Counted from the first letter of the stretch, positions 9,503 to 19,376 are shown. The stretch is 37,327 bases of DNA from Chloroflexota bacterium (GCA_021823905.1 JAKALX010000002.1:1-37327); one strand, 5' to 3'. The notes: generated by a model from the sequence alone, not told the origin. A program made the numbers and translations.

Positions 9503-11766
9503 AGCTTCTCCCTCCGAGGCAGGCCCGCTGCGAACTTCGGGGAGACGATCTCCAGCACCGAGGGGCGCGTTAGGTAGAACTCGTAGGCCAGGGTCCCAAC
9601 CGGCGACGGCACGGCCCGCAGGATGAACGGACTGCCGTCATCGCAGCGTGCGGCAGCCAGGAACGTCGGGTCCGGCACGGAATCTCCCAAACGATCGGAC
9701 TTCTGCCCTGTGATGCGTTCCCCCCCGCTGGCGGCGTCCCCGATGGTTCTGCCCTGGAGGAAGGCCGCGGCGATCTTCATTTCGGACAGCCCCCAGTTCT
9801 CCGACCGCAATCTACCAGCCTGGTCAACGAGGTCCCCCTGGAGTCGCTCGTTGATTCCGTCAGCCGTCTTCTCCGCAGCGCCGCGAGGAGACCCGCGGCC
9901 GTCGCTTTGGGGGCGGTGGTCGGTTCCGTCAACCTCGTCCACCCCCCAGAGCTTGACCTTGCGGCCGTCGTGATCTCGCAGCAGGCTCGCGGTGTCGTAG
10001 GCCCGGACGAGCAGACAGGGCACGGCCGAAGAACTCGAGGCCCCGCTCCGGCGGATGCGGAGCCGCTGTTCGGGGTCATGGAACACCTCGAGAACGACAT
10101 GGAGGGCCTCGCCCGGCGCTCGCCGGCCGTGCTTTGCGGCGTTGCGAATCGCGTTTTCGAGGATCACGTAGAGCGCCTGATAGCCGACGAGGCCGCCGGG
10201 GACCGAACTCTGCACGTCATTGCCCGTCTTCACCGTGGCCTCATCCTTTTCGGGCGTGAAGAGTAGCAGCCGCTGGCAGTCGTACGGCCTGACGAAAGGA
10301 TCCTGGCCCTCTTCGACGTGCCGGCAAGAGAGTGCGCCACGACGGGCCTGCCCTGAGGTCGCCGCGTTGACACAGTGCTCCTTCAATTGCCGCACCCGGG
10401 CCTCGATCCTCTCGTTCGCCGTAGCCCCACCCGCTTGCGCCGCGACAAGCCACAGGTTCTCCGGCACCAAGAAGACGTGAAGCCGGATGTCGTCAAGCCC
10501 CAGAGCGGAGCGCTCGGGCGGTTCACTCTCCGGCGCGCCGGTTGCGGCGCGGAACAGATGGGCCTGCAGGCCTTCCGATCGGCCGATGTAGTCGAGCACT
10601 TCCTCCTGGTGCAGAAACCAGCGCACCAGGTCCTGTAGCAACCACGCCGGCTCCTCCCAGACCGGCCACTGGGTGGACACCTGCCCGAGGAAATCCATCC
10701 GCTGTTGGAGGTATCGTTGCGTGTACCATTTGCCGCCGCGGGAGGATCTCCCGAGTCGAGCAAGCACGTGACTGCCGATGTTGTGAGACATGTTGCGGGA
10801 CATCACGGCCGAGACCGCGGACCGCCACCCGTTCCGGAGCGCCAGCGTCCGAGCGAACGCGGTCGAGATATAGCCGTGGACCCGATCCGCGAAGACGGTC
10901 GTCAAGTCCACCAACTCGGGGAGCAACGGCGACTCCGTTGCCATAACGATGCCGCCCGTCCTGATTGCGATCGGGTTCTGGGGTGAAAGGAAGTAGTAAT
11001 ACTTCCACTGCGTGCTGACTGAGTAGAGATAGATCAGGTAATTGCGAAACATCTGAGGAAACCGGCCATCGGGATACTGCTCTTCACCCTTTGCTTTTAG
11101 ATCCGGTACGGCGGCAAGAAGGGACTCGACATCGGCAACGCCCTGCGAATTTGCCATCTCCATCGCAGTAAAAAGGCCCTCGGGGGTCGTGACACTTTGC
11201 ACCAGTGACTGAATCGTCTCAGATAGCGCCGCTGGAACGTTGATCACAAGCTCGGTGTCATCTTCGGCGTCATCTGTTGGCCCTGATCGTGCGAGTGCCT
11301 GATCCCGGCAGATGATGAGACGGCGCTTCTTGAGGCCGTTGAACACGAGATCCGAGCTGTCGGCCACAAGGGTCCGGTAACGCTCCCTTTCCGCCTCCGC
11401 AGCGCGGTGGAGGGCGGCGAAGGCGTTCCCATTATCGCCGAGCTGGTTGAACGTCAGGAATGAGTAGTCCTGGCGCACCTCATCGAAGAACATCAGGACG
11501 ACCCAGAGGGCCGTCCCTTCCCCGAACAGGACCTGAAGAAGGCCCTCGAACACGGACAGGTGCTCCGAGGATTGTAGCTGGCACGGCCAAGCGTAGTCGT
11601 CGCCGTTCCCGCTAAGTGCAAAAAGGTCGTGCAATCTGCCCTCTTGGCAGCCAGCGCGGAGATCGTCGCCCAACTTCGGCTGCGAAAGATCCCTGCTGAG
11701 TTTGGCCAAGATCCTCATGCCGCCTGGATGGCCCATGGGCGAGACTCCTTGTGCGCAGGATAGCAC
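9499..11766 (-). CDS. atypical histidine kinase-like protein (start may be at 11736 or 11718)
   Basis: H-box-like SRNMSHNIGSHVLARL, N-box VILENAIRNAAKHG, and NWGLSEMKIAAAFLQG as a degenerate G2 box. Confidence 0.75.
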   Translation of the reverse strand: MLSCAQGVSPMGHPGGMRILAKLSRDLSQPKLGDDLRAGCQEGRLHDLFALSGNGDDYAWPCQLQSSEHLSVFEGLLQVLFGEGTALWVVLMFFDEVRQDYSFLTFNQLGDNGNAFAALHRAAEAERERYRTLVADSSDLVFNGLKKRRLIICRDQALARSGPTDDAEDDTELVINVPAALSETIQSLVQSVTTPEGLFTAMEMANSQGVADVESLLAAVPDLKAKGEEQYPDGRFPQMFRNYLIYLYSVSTQWKYYYFLSPQNPIAIRTGGIVMATESPLLPELVDLTTVFADRVHGYISTAFARTLALRNGWRSAVSAVMSRNMSHNIGSHVLARLGRSSRGGKWYTQRYLQQRMDFLGQVSTQWPVWEEPAWLLQDLVRWFLHQEEVLDYIGRSEGLQAHLFRAATGAPESEPPERSALGLDDIRLHVFLVPENLWLVAAQAGGATANERIEARVRQLKEHCVNAATSGQARRGALSCRHVEEGQDPFVRPYDCQRLLLFTPEKDEATVKTGNDVQSSVPGGLVGYQALYVILENAIRNAAKHGRRAPGEALHVVLEVFHDPEQRLRIRRSGASSSSAVPCLLVRAYDTASLLRDHDGRKVKLWGVDEVDGTDHRPQSDGRGSPRGAAEKTADGINERLQGDLVDQAGRLRSENWGLSEMKIAAAFLQGRTIGDAASGGERITGQKSDRLGDSVPDPTFLAAARCDDGSPFILRAVPSPVGTLAYEFYLTRPSVLEIVSPKFAAGLPRREKL

Positions 11767-11835
11767 AGTCGGTCCCTCGACAGTGTGGCAACTACAGCTT
11801 GGGCGGCTCTCCCAGTCGCGGCGTGCCGCCGGCGG

Positions 11836-13128
11836 TCAAAGTCCTGAGCGGGACGTATCGGCGGGAAGAAAGAACCGGCGCATGAAGTCCGCGACCGATT
11901 GACGTTCACGCACAACCGTATATCTCCCGTCGCTGACCATCACCTCGGCGGGCAGGGGCCACGCCCCGAAGTTCGATGCTCGCACGCTGCCGTACGCTCC
12001 CGCATCGAGAATCGCGACAAGATCTCCAACACGAACCGCTGGCAGCCGAATGTCGCTGACAACAATATCGTTATTGTCGCACAACTGCCCGCACACGCTC
12101 ACTGCCTCGGTGGGGGTGCCGACAGCCCGGTGCCCGTCGACAAGGACACGGTGGGACGTGCCGTAAAGGACCCTCCGCATGAAGATGTTGCTACTTGCAT
12201 CAATGCCGACGAACGTTCGGGCTCCCCTCTTCACCCCACAGACACTCGCCACCAGAACGCCGGCATCTCCGACCAGATACCTTCCGGGCTCAGCGATCAC
12301 CCACGGCAACGGCTCCGCCCACGCCTCAAGCATCTTCTTCAACGTCTCCGCGACTTCTCCGGCAGTCTGATCGATATCGAGGCCCGGGTCAGCATCGCCG
12401 TAGGGAATCCCGAAGCCTCCACCCATGTCAATGGACTCCACCGGGACACCGGTGGCGGCCTTCACCGCTTCAGCAACGCGTACGAGCCTGGCCACGACCG
12501 CGGAGAAGTGGCCCGACCTGGTCACGTTGGAACCCACCATGGTATGAAGCCCGAAGCGGCAAAAGCCGATTCTCGAGGCCTCTTTGAAAGCCTCAATCAC
12601 CTCGGTCTCGGGCAGACCGAACTTCGTGCCCAACAGCTTGATGCCTTCGGCCTCGATCGAGTCCGCAGGATCGAGCCGAAAACTGATCAGGCGTGAAGAG
12701 TCGACGCCATTTATGAAGCTGCGGAATCTCCTGAACTCATTGAGCCCGTTAAAGTTGACCGGGATCGTGCGCTTGCCCAGCCCGGAGAGCACGCCGTCGT
12801 CCGGGTAGCACATCGTGAACAGCATCCTCTCAGGGGAAACGCCCAGCGCCTCGGCGATCGCCACCTCGAACATCGAGGAACAATCCAGCCCCGCTCCTTC
12901 ACTCACCAACGCAGCCACGACCGCTGGCACGAAGTTCGCTTTCATCGAGAAGTACGTTCTGAAGCGCTCGTATCGGCGAGAGAACGCTTTGTGGAAAGTC
13001 CGGAAGTTGCGGCGGATGCGTGCCTCGTCGTAGATGTAGACGGGTGTGCCAACCTCCGAAGCCACCTTCCGGATCGGGACGCCTCCTACCGCTAGGCATC
13101 CGTCGTCCTGCTCAACAATCGCGTTCAT
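11836..13128 (-). CDS. fold-type III PLP decarboxylase, diaminopimelate/ornithine decarboxylase-like
   Basis: YFSMKANFVPAVVAAL (PLP Lys), HTMVGSNV, MGGGFGIPY, AEPGRYLVGDAG, VCGQLCDNNDIV, LDAGAYG. Confidence 0.9.
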   Translation of the reverse strand: MNAIVEQDDGCLAVGGVPIRKVASEVGTPVYIYDEARIRRNFRTFHKAFSRRYERFRTYFSMKANFVPAVVAALVSEGAGLDCSSMFEVAIAEALGVSPERMLFTMCYPDDGVLSGLGKRTIPVNFNGLNEFRRFRSFINGVDSSRLISFRLDPADSIEAEGIKLLGTKFGLPETEVIEAFKEASRIGFCRFGLHTMVGSNVTRSGHFSAVVARLVRVAEAVKAATGVPVESIDMGGGFGIPYGDADPGLDIDQTAGEVAETLKKMLEAWAEPLPWVIAEPGRYLVGDAGVLVASVCGVKRGARTFVGIDASSNIFMRRVLYGTSHRVLVDGHRAVGTPTEAVSVCGQLCDNNDIVVSDIRLPAVRVGDLVAILDAGAYGSVRASNFGAWPLPAEVMVSDGRYTVVRERQSVADFMRRFFLPADTSRSGL

Positions 13129-13158
13129 CTGGCTCCTCGCGCGGAAGAACGTGGTCCG

Positions 13159-14364
13159 TCAACGGGGGCCAATCCCGCCCGATCGATGTCGGGCCCCTGC
13201 AGCGGTCCCGACCTCGAGCCGGCGCAAGGCCTCTTCAAGAACTTCGTCCTCGGCGGTGAGCGACACCCGAAAGAAGCCCTCACCGTGGTGGCCTAGCGCC
13301 GTTCCTGCCAGGACAAGAACACCGCACTGTTCGAGCAAGTTCGCACAGAAGACCTCCGATGACCCCGCCCCAAGCGGTACTCTCGCCCACACATAACAGG
13401 CCGCTTCGGGAGTGAGAACGTCATAGCCGAGGCGCGTTAGTCCGAGGACCACGAGGTCCCGTCGCCGCCGGTACGTCGATCGGTACCGCGCGACGCACTC
13501 CTGTGACCCCGTCAACGCCGAACTGCCTGCCCGCTGCAGGGGCCGGAACAGGCCTGAGTCGAGATGCGCTTCCAGGTCCTTCAGTGCCTTGATGATTCGC
13601 CGGCTCCCAACGGCGTATCCGATTCGCCAGCCGGGGACCTGGTACGTATTCGACAGCGTTCCGAACTCGACACCCACCTCCATCGCGCCATCGACCTCCA
13701 ACAAGCTTGGCGGCGGCTCCTTGGTGTAGTAGATATCGCAGTATGCGGCGTCGTTGCATATCGCAATGTCCTCTCGAAGCCCCAACTTGATCAGGCTGGC
13801 CAATTGACTTCTTTGGGCGACGACGCCGGTCGGTACATTCGGGTAGTTCAAGAACATCAACCTCGCGGGCGTATCGCGCTGAGCTGCTTCGACCCTTCCA
13901 ATGTCTGGCAGGTATCCGTTCGCGGCCACCAAGGGCATGAGCCTCGCCATGCCGCTCGCAAAATGGACGGCGGAAGAGTAGACGGGATAGGCCGGATCGG
14001 GGACAAGGGCCACCTGTCCAGGGTCAAGAATGGCCAATGGAAGCCTGGACATCCCCACCTTCGAGCCGTGCAACGCGACGATTTCCTCCTCTGGCGACAA
14101 TTCCACACCAAAGCGGTCCCGATAGTACGTGGCGACCGCCTCGAGGAAATGGCCTTCCCCTGCTGAGGGGGGATACTGGCTGGAGGATGGCTCATCGATC
14201 GCATCGACTAGAGCCCGCGTGACATGCCCCGGGGGGGGGAGATCGGGCATGCCGGCCCCCAGATTGATCACGTCGATGCCCTTGGCCCTGGCACGTTCCG
14301 CCGTCGAATAGAGGATGTCGAACGCGTAGCGAGGTGAGTGCACGACTTTGCGCGAGAGGTGCAC
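13159..14364 (-). CDS. class I/II aminotransferase homologue (DapL-like), predicted inactive
   Basis: HGSKVGMSRLPLAILDPGQVALVPDPAYPVY, NYPNVPTG, CNDAAYCDIYY, FGTLSNTYQVPGWRIGYAVG; the SLSK lysine is Asn. Confidence 0.9.
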   Translation of the reverse strand: MHLSRKVVHSPRYAFDILYSTAERARAKGIDVINLGAGMPDLPPPGHVTRALVDAIDEPSSSQYPPSAGEGHFLEAVATYYRDRFGVELSPEEEIVALHGSKVGMSRLPLAILDPGQVALVPDPAYPVYSSAVHFASGMARLMPLVAANGYLPDIGRVEAAQRDTPARLMFLNYPNVPTGVVAQRSQLASLIKLGLREDIAICNDAAYCDIYYTKEPPPSLLEVDGAMEVGVEFGTLSNTYQVPGWRIGYAVGSRRIIKALKDLEAHLDSGLFRPLQRAGSSALTGSQECVARYRSTYRRRRDLVVLGLTRLGYDVLTPEAACYVWARVPLGAGSSEVFCANLLEQCGVLVLAGTALGHHGEGFFRVSLTAEDEVLEEALRRLEVGTAAGARHRSGGIGPR

Positions 14365-14366
14365 GA

Positions 14367-15527
14367 CTACTTCTCAACCCGCGGCAGTACGTACGGCTCA
14401 AACTTACCATTCTCGACGGTAAATATCGAGATCGGCTTCGTGACATCACCGTTCTTGTCGAAGCTGAGCGTTCCCGACGCGCCCTGGTAGCCGGAAAGGC
14501 TGGAGATGAAACCGGCGATCTGCTCACCGCCCCTGGCGCCACTTCGCAATGCGGCAGCCAGAACCATCACCGAGTCGTATCCGTTGGCTTCGAACATCGT
14601 TGGCTCTCCGTGCCGACTTTCCTCGTAAAGCTTCCGAAAAGCCTCAACCGAGCCCACGGGGTCGGTCGGGTCATAAGCCGGGTTCGCATAGATCGCCCCC
14701 TCGGCCGCGGACCCGGCGATCGAAAGGAGTTCGGGAGTACCATAGTTGGCGCTACCGAGAATCTGGGCCTTGCTTCCGAGTTCGCGAAGCAGCTTCGTCG
14801 CGAGGGCCAGGTCCTTGTGGTAGCCGACTAAGTAGAACGCCTCCGGGTGAAGAGCCGCTAGTTTCGCCAACATCGGGCGCAGGTTCGGGTCACCTTGCAT
14901 ATATGACTCCGTGCCGAGGACCTGGCCGCCAAGGGTGCTGAAGACTGTTCTGAAGTGCGTCAAGAGACCGACGCCGTAGTCGTTGTTCACGTACAGGACG
15001 ACGGCTCTTCGAACCCCTAGGCGCTCGAAGGCAAACGTGGCGATCGCCTTCGCTTCGGCGATATCGGAAGGCCAGACCCTAAAGAAGAATCGACTGCGGC
15101 CTGACAAGTCCGGACTGGAGGCCGTAGGCGACACGACGACCGTCTTGTACTGGTTCGCGAGCGGCAACATCGCGAGAGCTACGGAGCTCTCTACCGGCCC
15201 GACTATTGCCGCGACGTTTCTCTGCGAACACAGCCGCTGCATCGCGGCGACGCCCTCTTGGGGTTTGCCGCCATAGTCCTCGTAGACCGCCTGGACCGTC
15301 GTGCCACCAACCCCGCCCGTTGAGTTGATCTCGGCGACAGCGAGCTGAACACCGTCCTTGCAGCGTGTCCCGTACTCGGCAGTGTCACCCGTAAGCGGCA
15401 ATACGACCCCTATTCGAATGGGCGATTGTGTGGCCTTCTGTCCTGGACTGCGGGAACACTGGGTCGAGAACGATAGCGATATCGCTGCAAGCAGCGCGGC
15501 AGTTACCAGACGAGGCTTCCGATTCAT
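14367..15527 (-). CDS. ABC branched-chain amino acid-type substrate-binding lipoprotein (LivK-like)
   Basis: N-terminal hydrophobic signal and Cys, IRIGVVLPLTGDTAEYGTRCKDGVQLAVAEIN, VAAIVGPVESSVALAM, VSPTASSPDLS. Confidence 0.93.
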   Translation of the reverse strand: MNRKPRLVTAALLAAISLSFSTQCSRSPGQKATQSPIRIGVVLPLTGDTAEYGTRCKDGVQLAVAEINSTGGVGGTTVQAVYEDYGGKPQEGVAAMQRLCSQRNVAAIVGPVESSVALAMLPLANQYKTVVVSPTASSPDLSGRSRFFFRVWPSDIAEAKAIATFAFERLGVRRAVVLYVNNDYGVGLLTHFRTVFSTLGGQVLGTESYMQGDPNLRPMLAKLAALHPEAFYLVGYHKDLALATKLLRELGSKAQILGSANYGTPELLSIAGSAAEGAIYANPAYDPTDPVGSVEAFRKLYEESRHGEPTMFEANGYDSVMVLAAALRSGARGGEQIAGFISSLSGYQGASGTLSFDKNGDVTKPISIFTVENGKFEPYVLPRVEK

Positions 15528-16315
15528 TGTCGTCTTCCCCCTAGCCCGGCGAATGCCGCTCGAACTGATGGATCGGCCAGCACTTCCGCGGGCAGTCCAA
15601 AGGATGCTACCTGACCTTCATCCAAGAAGTAAACCCAGTCGGCGACACCGAGCACCACGCTCGTGTTGTGCTCGATCAAGATGACCGTGCGCCCCTCACC
15701 GGCCAGCCGTCGGATCACTGTGAGCAGCCGATCGACAAGCGTTGGATGAACCCCAGCGGTGGGCTCATCAAGGAGCAGGACGTCGGCGCCGCCGGCGAGA
15801 AGGCGGGCGATGGCAAGGAGCTTCTGCTGACCGAAGGACAGTGAGCCAGCAAGCGCGGAGCTGCGGTCCGCCAGTCCCACAAGGCCCAGCCATTGGAGGG
15901 CCTTCACTTTATGATCCGCCTCTCGGCGCGAGACGCGGCCACGACCCAGCAGCGCAACGAGGGGGGCTTCACCCTCTTGGTCGGGGAAACCGACGAGAAG
16001 GTTTTCGAGCACGGTGAGGCTGCCGAAGACGCGCACATCCTGAAACAGTCGACCAATCCCGAGCCGGGCCGTAGCCCATGGCGGAAGACCATTGATTCGT
16101 CGGCCGCGATAGAGGACGTCGCCATTGTCACATCTCAGCGCGCCACAGATGAGGTGGAACAGAGTCGTCTTCCCAGCCCCGTTCGGACCGACTAGCGCCG
16201 TGACGGTCCCGGATTCAAACGAAAGGTCGAGGCCATCCACGGCGTGCACACCACCGAAGGACTTTCTAAGCCCGCGGCACTCCAGCGCGACCTCACCCAC
16301 GAGTCGCACCACCAA
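15524..16315 (-). CDS. livG: ABC transporter ATPase, LivG-like
   Basis: LVGPNGAGKTTLFHLICGAL, GSLSFGQQKLLAIARLLAGGADVLLLDEPTAGVHPTLVD. Confidence 0.93.
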   Translation of the reverse strand: MVVRLVGEVALECRGLRKSFGGVHAVDGLDLSFESGTVTALVGPNGAGKTTLFHLICGALRCDNGDVLYRGRRINGLPPWATARLGIGRLFQDVRVFGSLTVLENLLVGFPDQEGEAPLVALLGRGRVSRREADHKVKALQWLGLVGLADRSSALAGSLSFGQQKLLAIARLLAGGADVLLLDEPTAGVHPTLVDRLLTVIRRLAGEGRTVILIEHNTSVVLGVADWVYFLDEGQVASFGLPAEVLADPSVRAAFAGLGGRRQ

Positions 16316-17087
16316 AGGTCAACTCGGCCAAGACCCCATCACCCAGCCACTCCCGTGGAGATGAAGTCTCGGCGGCTGGCCGACCATCGCGCAGCAGGAC
16401 GGCGCGGTCAGCCAACGGGAGGACATCACCGACGCGTTGCTCGACCCACAGGACGGAGAGGGCGCGCTCGCGAGAGAGGAGCGCAATCTGCTCCATCAAC
16501 TCCCTGGCCACACCTGGTGCCAGCCCTGCGGAAGGCTCATCGCACAGGAGCACCGCAGGGTTGCTGGCAAGGATGCTGGCAACCGCCAGCGCTTGGCGCT
16601 GTCCGCCGGAAAGGAGCCCCGCAGGTCCATGCCGGGACGGGAATGTAGCGCTAAACGGCACTAAGGGCTGGCCCGTCCCCCCGATTCCCCTGCGCCGCGC
16701 GACGAGAGACGCCAGGCGGAGATGATCGTCAGGGGTCAGGCTGGGAAAGACTGCCCCCCCCTGGATCATGTAACCAATCCCGGCATGGGCTCGGCGGTGG
16801 GCGGGAAGCGATGTGACATCGTCACCACATAGGAACACATGCCCCTGACTGGCTGGCAGGAGACCAGCCACAACCTTCAGGAGGGTTGACTTACCGGCAC
16901 CGTTCGGACCGATAACTGCCACGATCTCTCCCTGGAGAACCTCAAGTGAAACTCCGCGAAGCACTTCTCGCTTCCCATAACCTGCGGAGACACCTTGGAC
17001 AGCCAGTGCCGGCCGCCCTGCCTGCGCCCCGGTGGCCCCCGGGCCGCCAGGACCGGCCCCAACCGCCTCACGTAAGCGTCTCAACAC
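16293..17087 (-). CDS. livF: ABC transporter ATPase, LivF-like (GTG start inferred at 17087)
   Basis: VIGPNGAGKSTLLKVVAGLL, LLSGGQRQALAVASILASNPAVLLCDEPSAGLAP. Confidence 0.92.
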   Translation of the reverse strand: MLRRLREAVGAGPGGPGATGAQAGRPALAVQGVSAGYGKREVLRGVSLEVLQGEIVAVIGPNGAGKSTLLKVVAGLLPASQGHVFLCGDDVTSLPAHRRAHAGIGYMIQGGAVFPSLTPDDHLRLASLVARRRGIGGTGQPLVPFSATFPSRHGPAGLLSGGQRQALAVASILASNPAVLLCDEPSAGLAPGVARELMEQIALLSRERALSVLWVEQRVGDVLPLADRAVLLRDGRPAAETSSPREWLGDGVLAELTFGGATRG

Positions 17088-17137
17088 GCTGAATTCCCTT
17101 GCAACCCTCGGGCCACGGCCTCGGTCGCGCTCCAAGT

Positions 17138-18007
17138 TCACTTGAACTCGTACTCGCCCATGATGCCCCGCGGACGGATGCGCATCAGCACGACAAGGAG
17201 CAAGCCGTAGGTAACTTGCCGCAGATTGGCAGCGACGGCGTCGGGAATCTGGATGAGCCTCAAGGCCTCCGGCAGTGCGACCAGGAATGCTGAGCCCACC
17301 AGGGGGCCCCAAAAACTCCCCGCTCCGCCGATCACCACAGCGGAGAGGATGAAGATTGTCTCGCCGACTGTGAAGCTCGTTGGATCGATATAACGCATGT
17401 AACCGGCAAACATGGCGCCCGGGATGGCCGCCAGGCCTGCCCCAAGCGCGAATGCCATCGTCTTGACCGCCGGTACGTTCTTGCCAAGTGCGGCAGCGGC
17501 GACCTCATCATCTCGGACAGCGCGGAGGAGGCGACCGAAGGGGGAGCGGATTAGCAGCCACAGGATAGCCAGCGCCCCCGTGCTGATTGTCGTGCTGAAG
17601 AGGAAGTACTTGAATACGGTATCAACTGGCACGCCGAAAAGAGAGGGAATCGGAATTCCAGGGATCCCGTAGGGACCCCGAGTGAGCCGAACACAATTGT
17701 AAAGAAGCGAGAACACAATGATCTGGAAACCGAGTGTGGCCAGGACAAAATAGTCGCCCCTCAGCCGTAATGATGGGATGGCAATGAGCAGGCTAAGTAG
17801 TGCGGTGAGCGGCACAGCCAAAGCCATGGCTGGGAAGAAACCAAGGCCCATCTGCATCATCAGCAGGGTTGTGGCGTATGCGCCGATACCGTAGAACGCA
17901 GCGTGGCAAAGAGAGAGTAGGCCCGTATAGCCGGCCACTAGATTGAGCGAAGCGGCGAGAACCGCGTAGATGCTAATCATCACTAGGATGTGCCAGATAT
18001 AGTTCAC
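17138..18007 (-). CDS. livM: ABC transporter permease, LivM-like
   Basis: LAASLNLVAGYTGLLSLCHAAFYGIGAYA, SPFGRLLRAVRDDEVAAAALG, VIGGAGSFWGPLVGSA. Confidence 0.93.
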   Translation of the reverse strand: MNYIWHILVMISIYAVLAASLNLVAGYTGLLSLCHAAFYGIGAYATTLLMMQMGLGFFPAMALAVPLTALLSLLIAIPSLRLRGDYFVLATLGFQIIVFSLLYNCVRLTRGPYGIPGIPIPSLFGVPVDTVFKYFLFSTTISTGALAILWLLIRSPFGRLLRAVRDDEVAAAALGKNVPAVKTMAFALGAGLAAIPGAMFAGYMRYIDPTSFTVGETIFILSAVVIGGAGSFWGPLVGSAFLVALPEALRLIQIPDAVAANLRQVTYGLLLVVLMRIRPRGIMGEYEFK

Positions 18008-18885
18008 TCGAGCGTCTCCTCAATGCGCCGCCGTCTCCCGGCCAAGCCCCACGGGCGGAAGAGCAGGAATACGATGAGCACACCAAACGTAACTGCGTCC
18101 ATCCATCGGGCCGAGATTTCCCATACGACAAGACCCTGCAGCACGCCCAGAATGAAGCCACCAACGACCGGTCCTTCGAAAGTTCCCACGCCGCCTACAA
18201 TGAGTGCGACCGCGGCGGTGAGGAGCATGGGCATCCCTACGTTCGGGTCCACACCAACGTCAAGAGCTACAAGGATCGAGGCTAGCGCCGTAACAGCCGA
18301 GCCCACGACGAAGACCCAGAGGCGAACGCTCTCCTGGTTGATGCCCATGACCATTGCGAGCGTGGGGTTGTCTCGCACTGCTCGGATGATCCTGCCCCAG
18401 TTGGTGAACTTGAGAAAGAGAACCAAGCCGGGCACGATAATCGCCGCTGCGGCCACCTGCCAGAATTGTGGACGGGTGAGAGTGACACCCACGATGCTGT
18501 AGGTTCTCTGGACTCCAGGCCACAGGACTCTCGTTTGATTACCGAAGAACATCGCGATGACGTTGACGAGGGCCACATAGAGCCCCAGGGAACTGAGCAG
18601 GGAGACGAGGAGCGGCGCGCCTCGACGAGCCAACGGGGCGTAGATCCATGCCTCCACGAGTGCACCGAGCAACCCAGAGCAACCAACTGCAATTCCCACC
18701 GCAACTGCAAGTGGCCAACCCTTCTCGACCATAAAGAAGTAGCAGATGTATGCACCCACAGTGTAGATGGCCCCATGGGCAACGTGGAAGATCTTCGTCG
18801 TATTATAGATAAGCGCAAAACCAATGGCGACGAGGGCGTACAGGCAACCGTTGACCAGGCCGTTCGCCAGCAGTTGGATGAGCAT
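18004..18885 (-). CDS. livH: ABC transporter permease, LivH-like
   Basis: QLLANGLVNGCLYALVAIGFALIYNTTKIFHVAHGAIYTVGAY, VGGVGTFEGPVVGG; 4-bp overlap with livM. Confidence 0.93.
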   Translation of the reverse strand: MLIQLLANGLVNGCLYALVAIGFALIYNTTKIFHVAHGAIYTVGAYICYFFMVEKGWPLAVAVGIAVGCSGLLGALVEAWIYAPLARRGAPLLVSLLSSLGLYVALVNVIAMFFGNQTRVLWPGVQRTYSIVGVTLTRPQFWQVAAAAIIVPGLVLFLKFTNWGRIIRAVRDNPTLAMVMGINQESVRLWVFVVGSAVTALASILVALDVGVDPNVGMPMLLTAAVALIVGGVGTFEGPVVGGFILGVLQGLVVWEISARWMDAVTFGVLIVFLLFRPWGLAGRRRRIEETLE

Positions 18886-18887
18886 TG

Positions 18888-19319
18888 CTAGCGCTCGCGC
18901 TCCAAGCGCTGCTTGAGTTCCGCAGTCCTTTCCGGCATCACCCCGTGCTCGGCGAACTCCCGCAGCCAGCTACGAAGCTCACGGAGATTGATGGGCTTGC
19001 TGAAAAAGTAGTCAGCGCCGAGGTTGAGTGCATCGACAACAGCATCGAAATCCCGGTAGGCGCTCATCATGAGGACGGGCGTGGTCGGGGACTTCGCTTT
19101 GGCCCATCGCAAGAATGTCAAGCCCTCGTGATTGGTCTCGTCCTCCTCCGACAGCCGCACATCCACAAGAGCGACCTGCACGGTCGGGTCCAGCGACTGT
19201 TCCGCCTCGGCGATGGTCTTGGCCGTCACAATTTCAAACTCGGCACGTAGCGCCCCGGTAAGCGCCCGGAGATAATCCTCCCGATCGTCCAAAACGAGAA
19301 CCCTGACCATTAAGCTCAT
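18888..19319 (-). CDS. single-domain response regulator (REC only)
   Basis: MVRVLVLDDREDYLRAL, VALVDVRLSEEDETNHEGLTFLRWA, PVLMMSAYRDFD, GADYFFSKPINLREL. Confidence 0.9.
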   Translation of the reverse strand: MSLMVRVLVLDDREDYLRALTGALRAEFEIVTAKTIAEAEQSLDPTVQVALVDVRLSEEDETNHEGLTFLRWAKAKSPTTPVLMMSAYRDFDAVVDALNLGADYFFSKPINLRELRSWLREFAEHGVMPERTAELKQRLERER

Positions 19320-19376
19320 CTTACCTGGTCGGACACTCGATTGACTAGGCAAGAGGACATTGGGGATGGATTGGGA

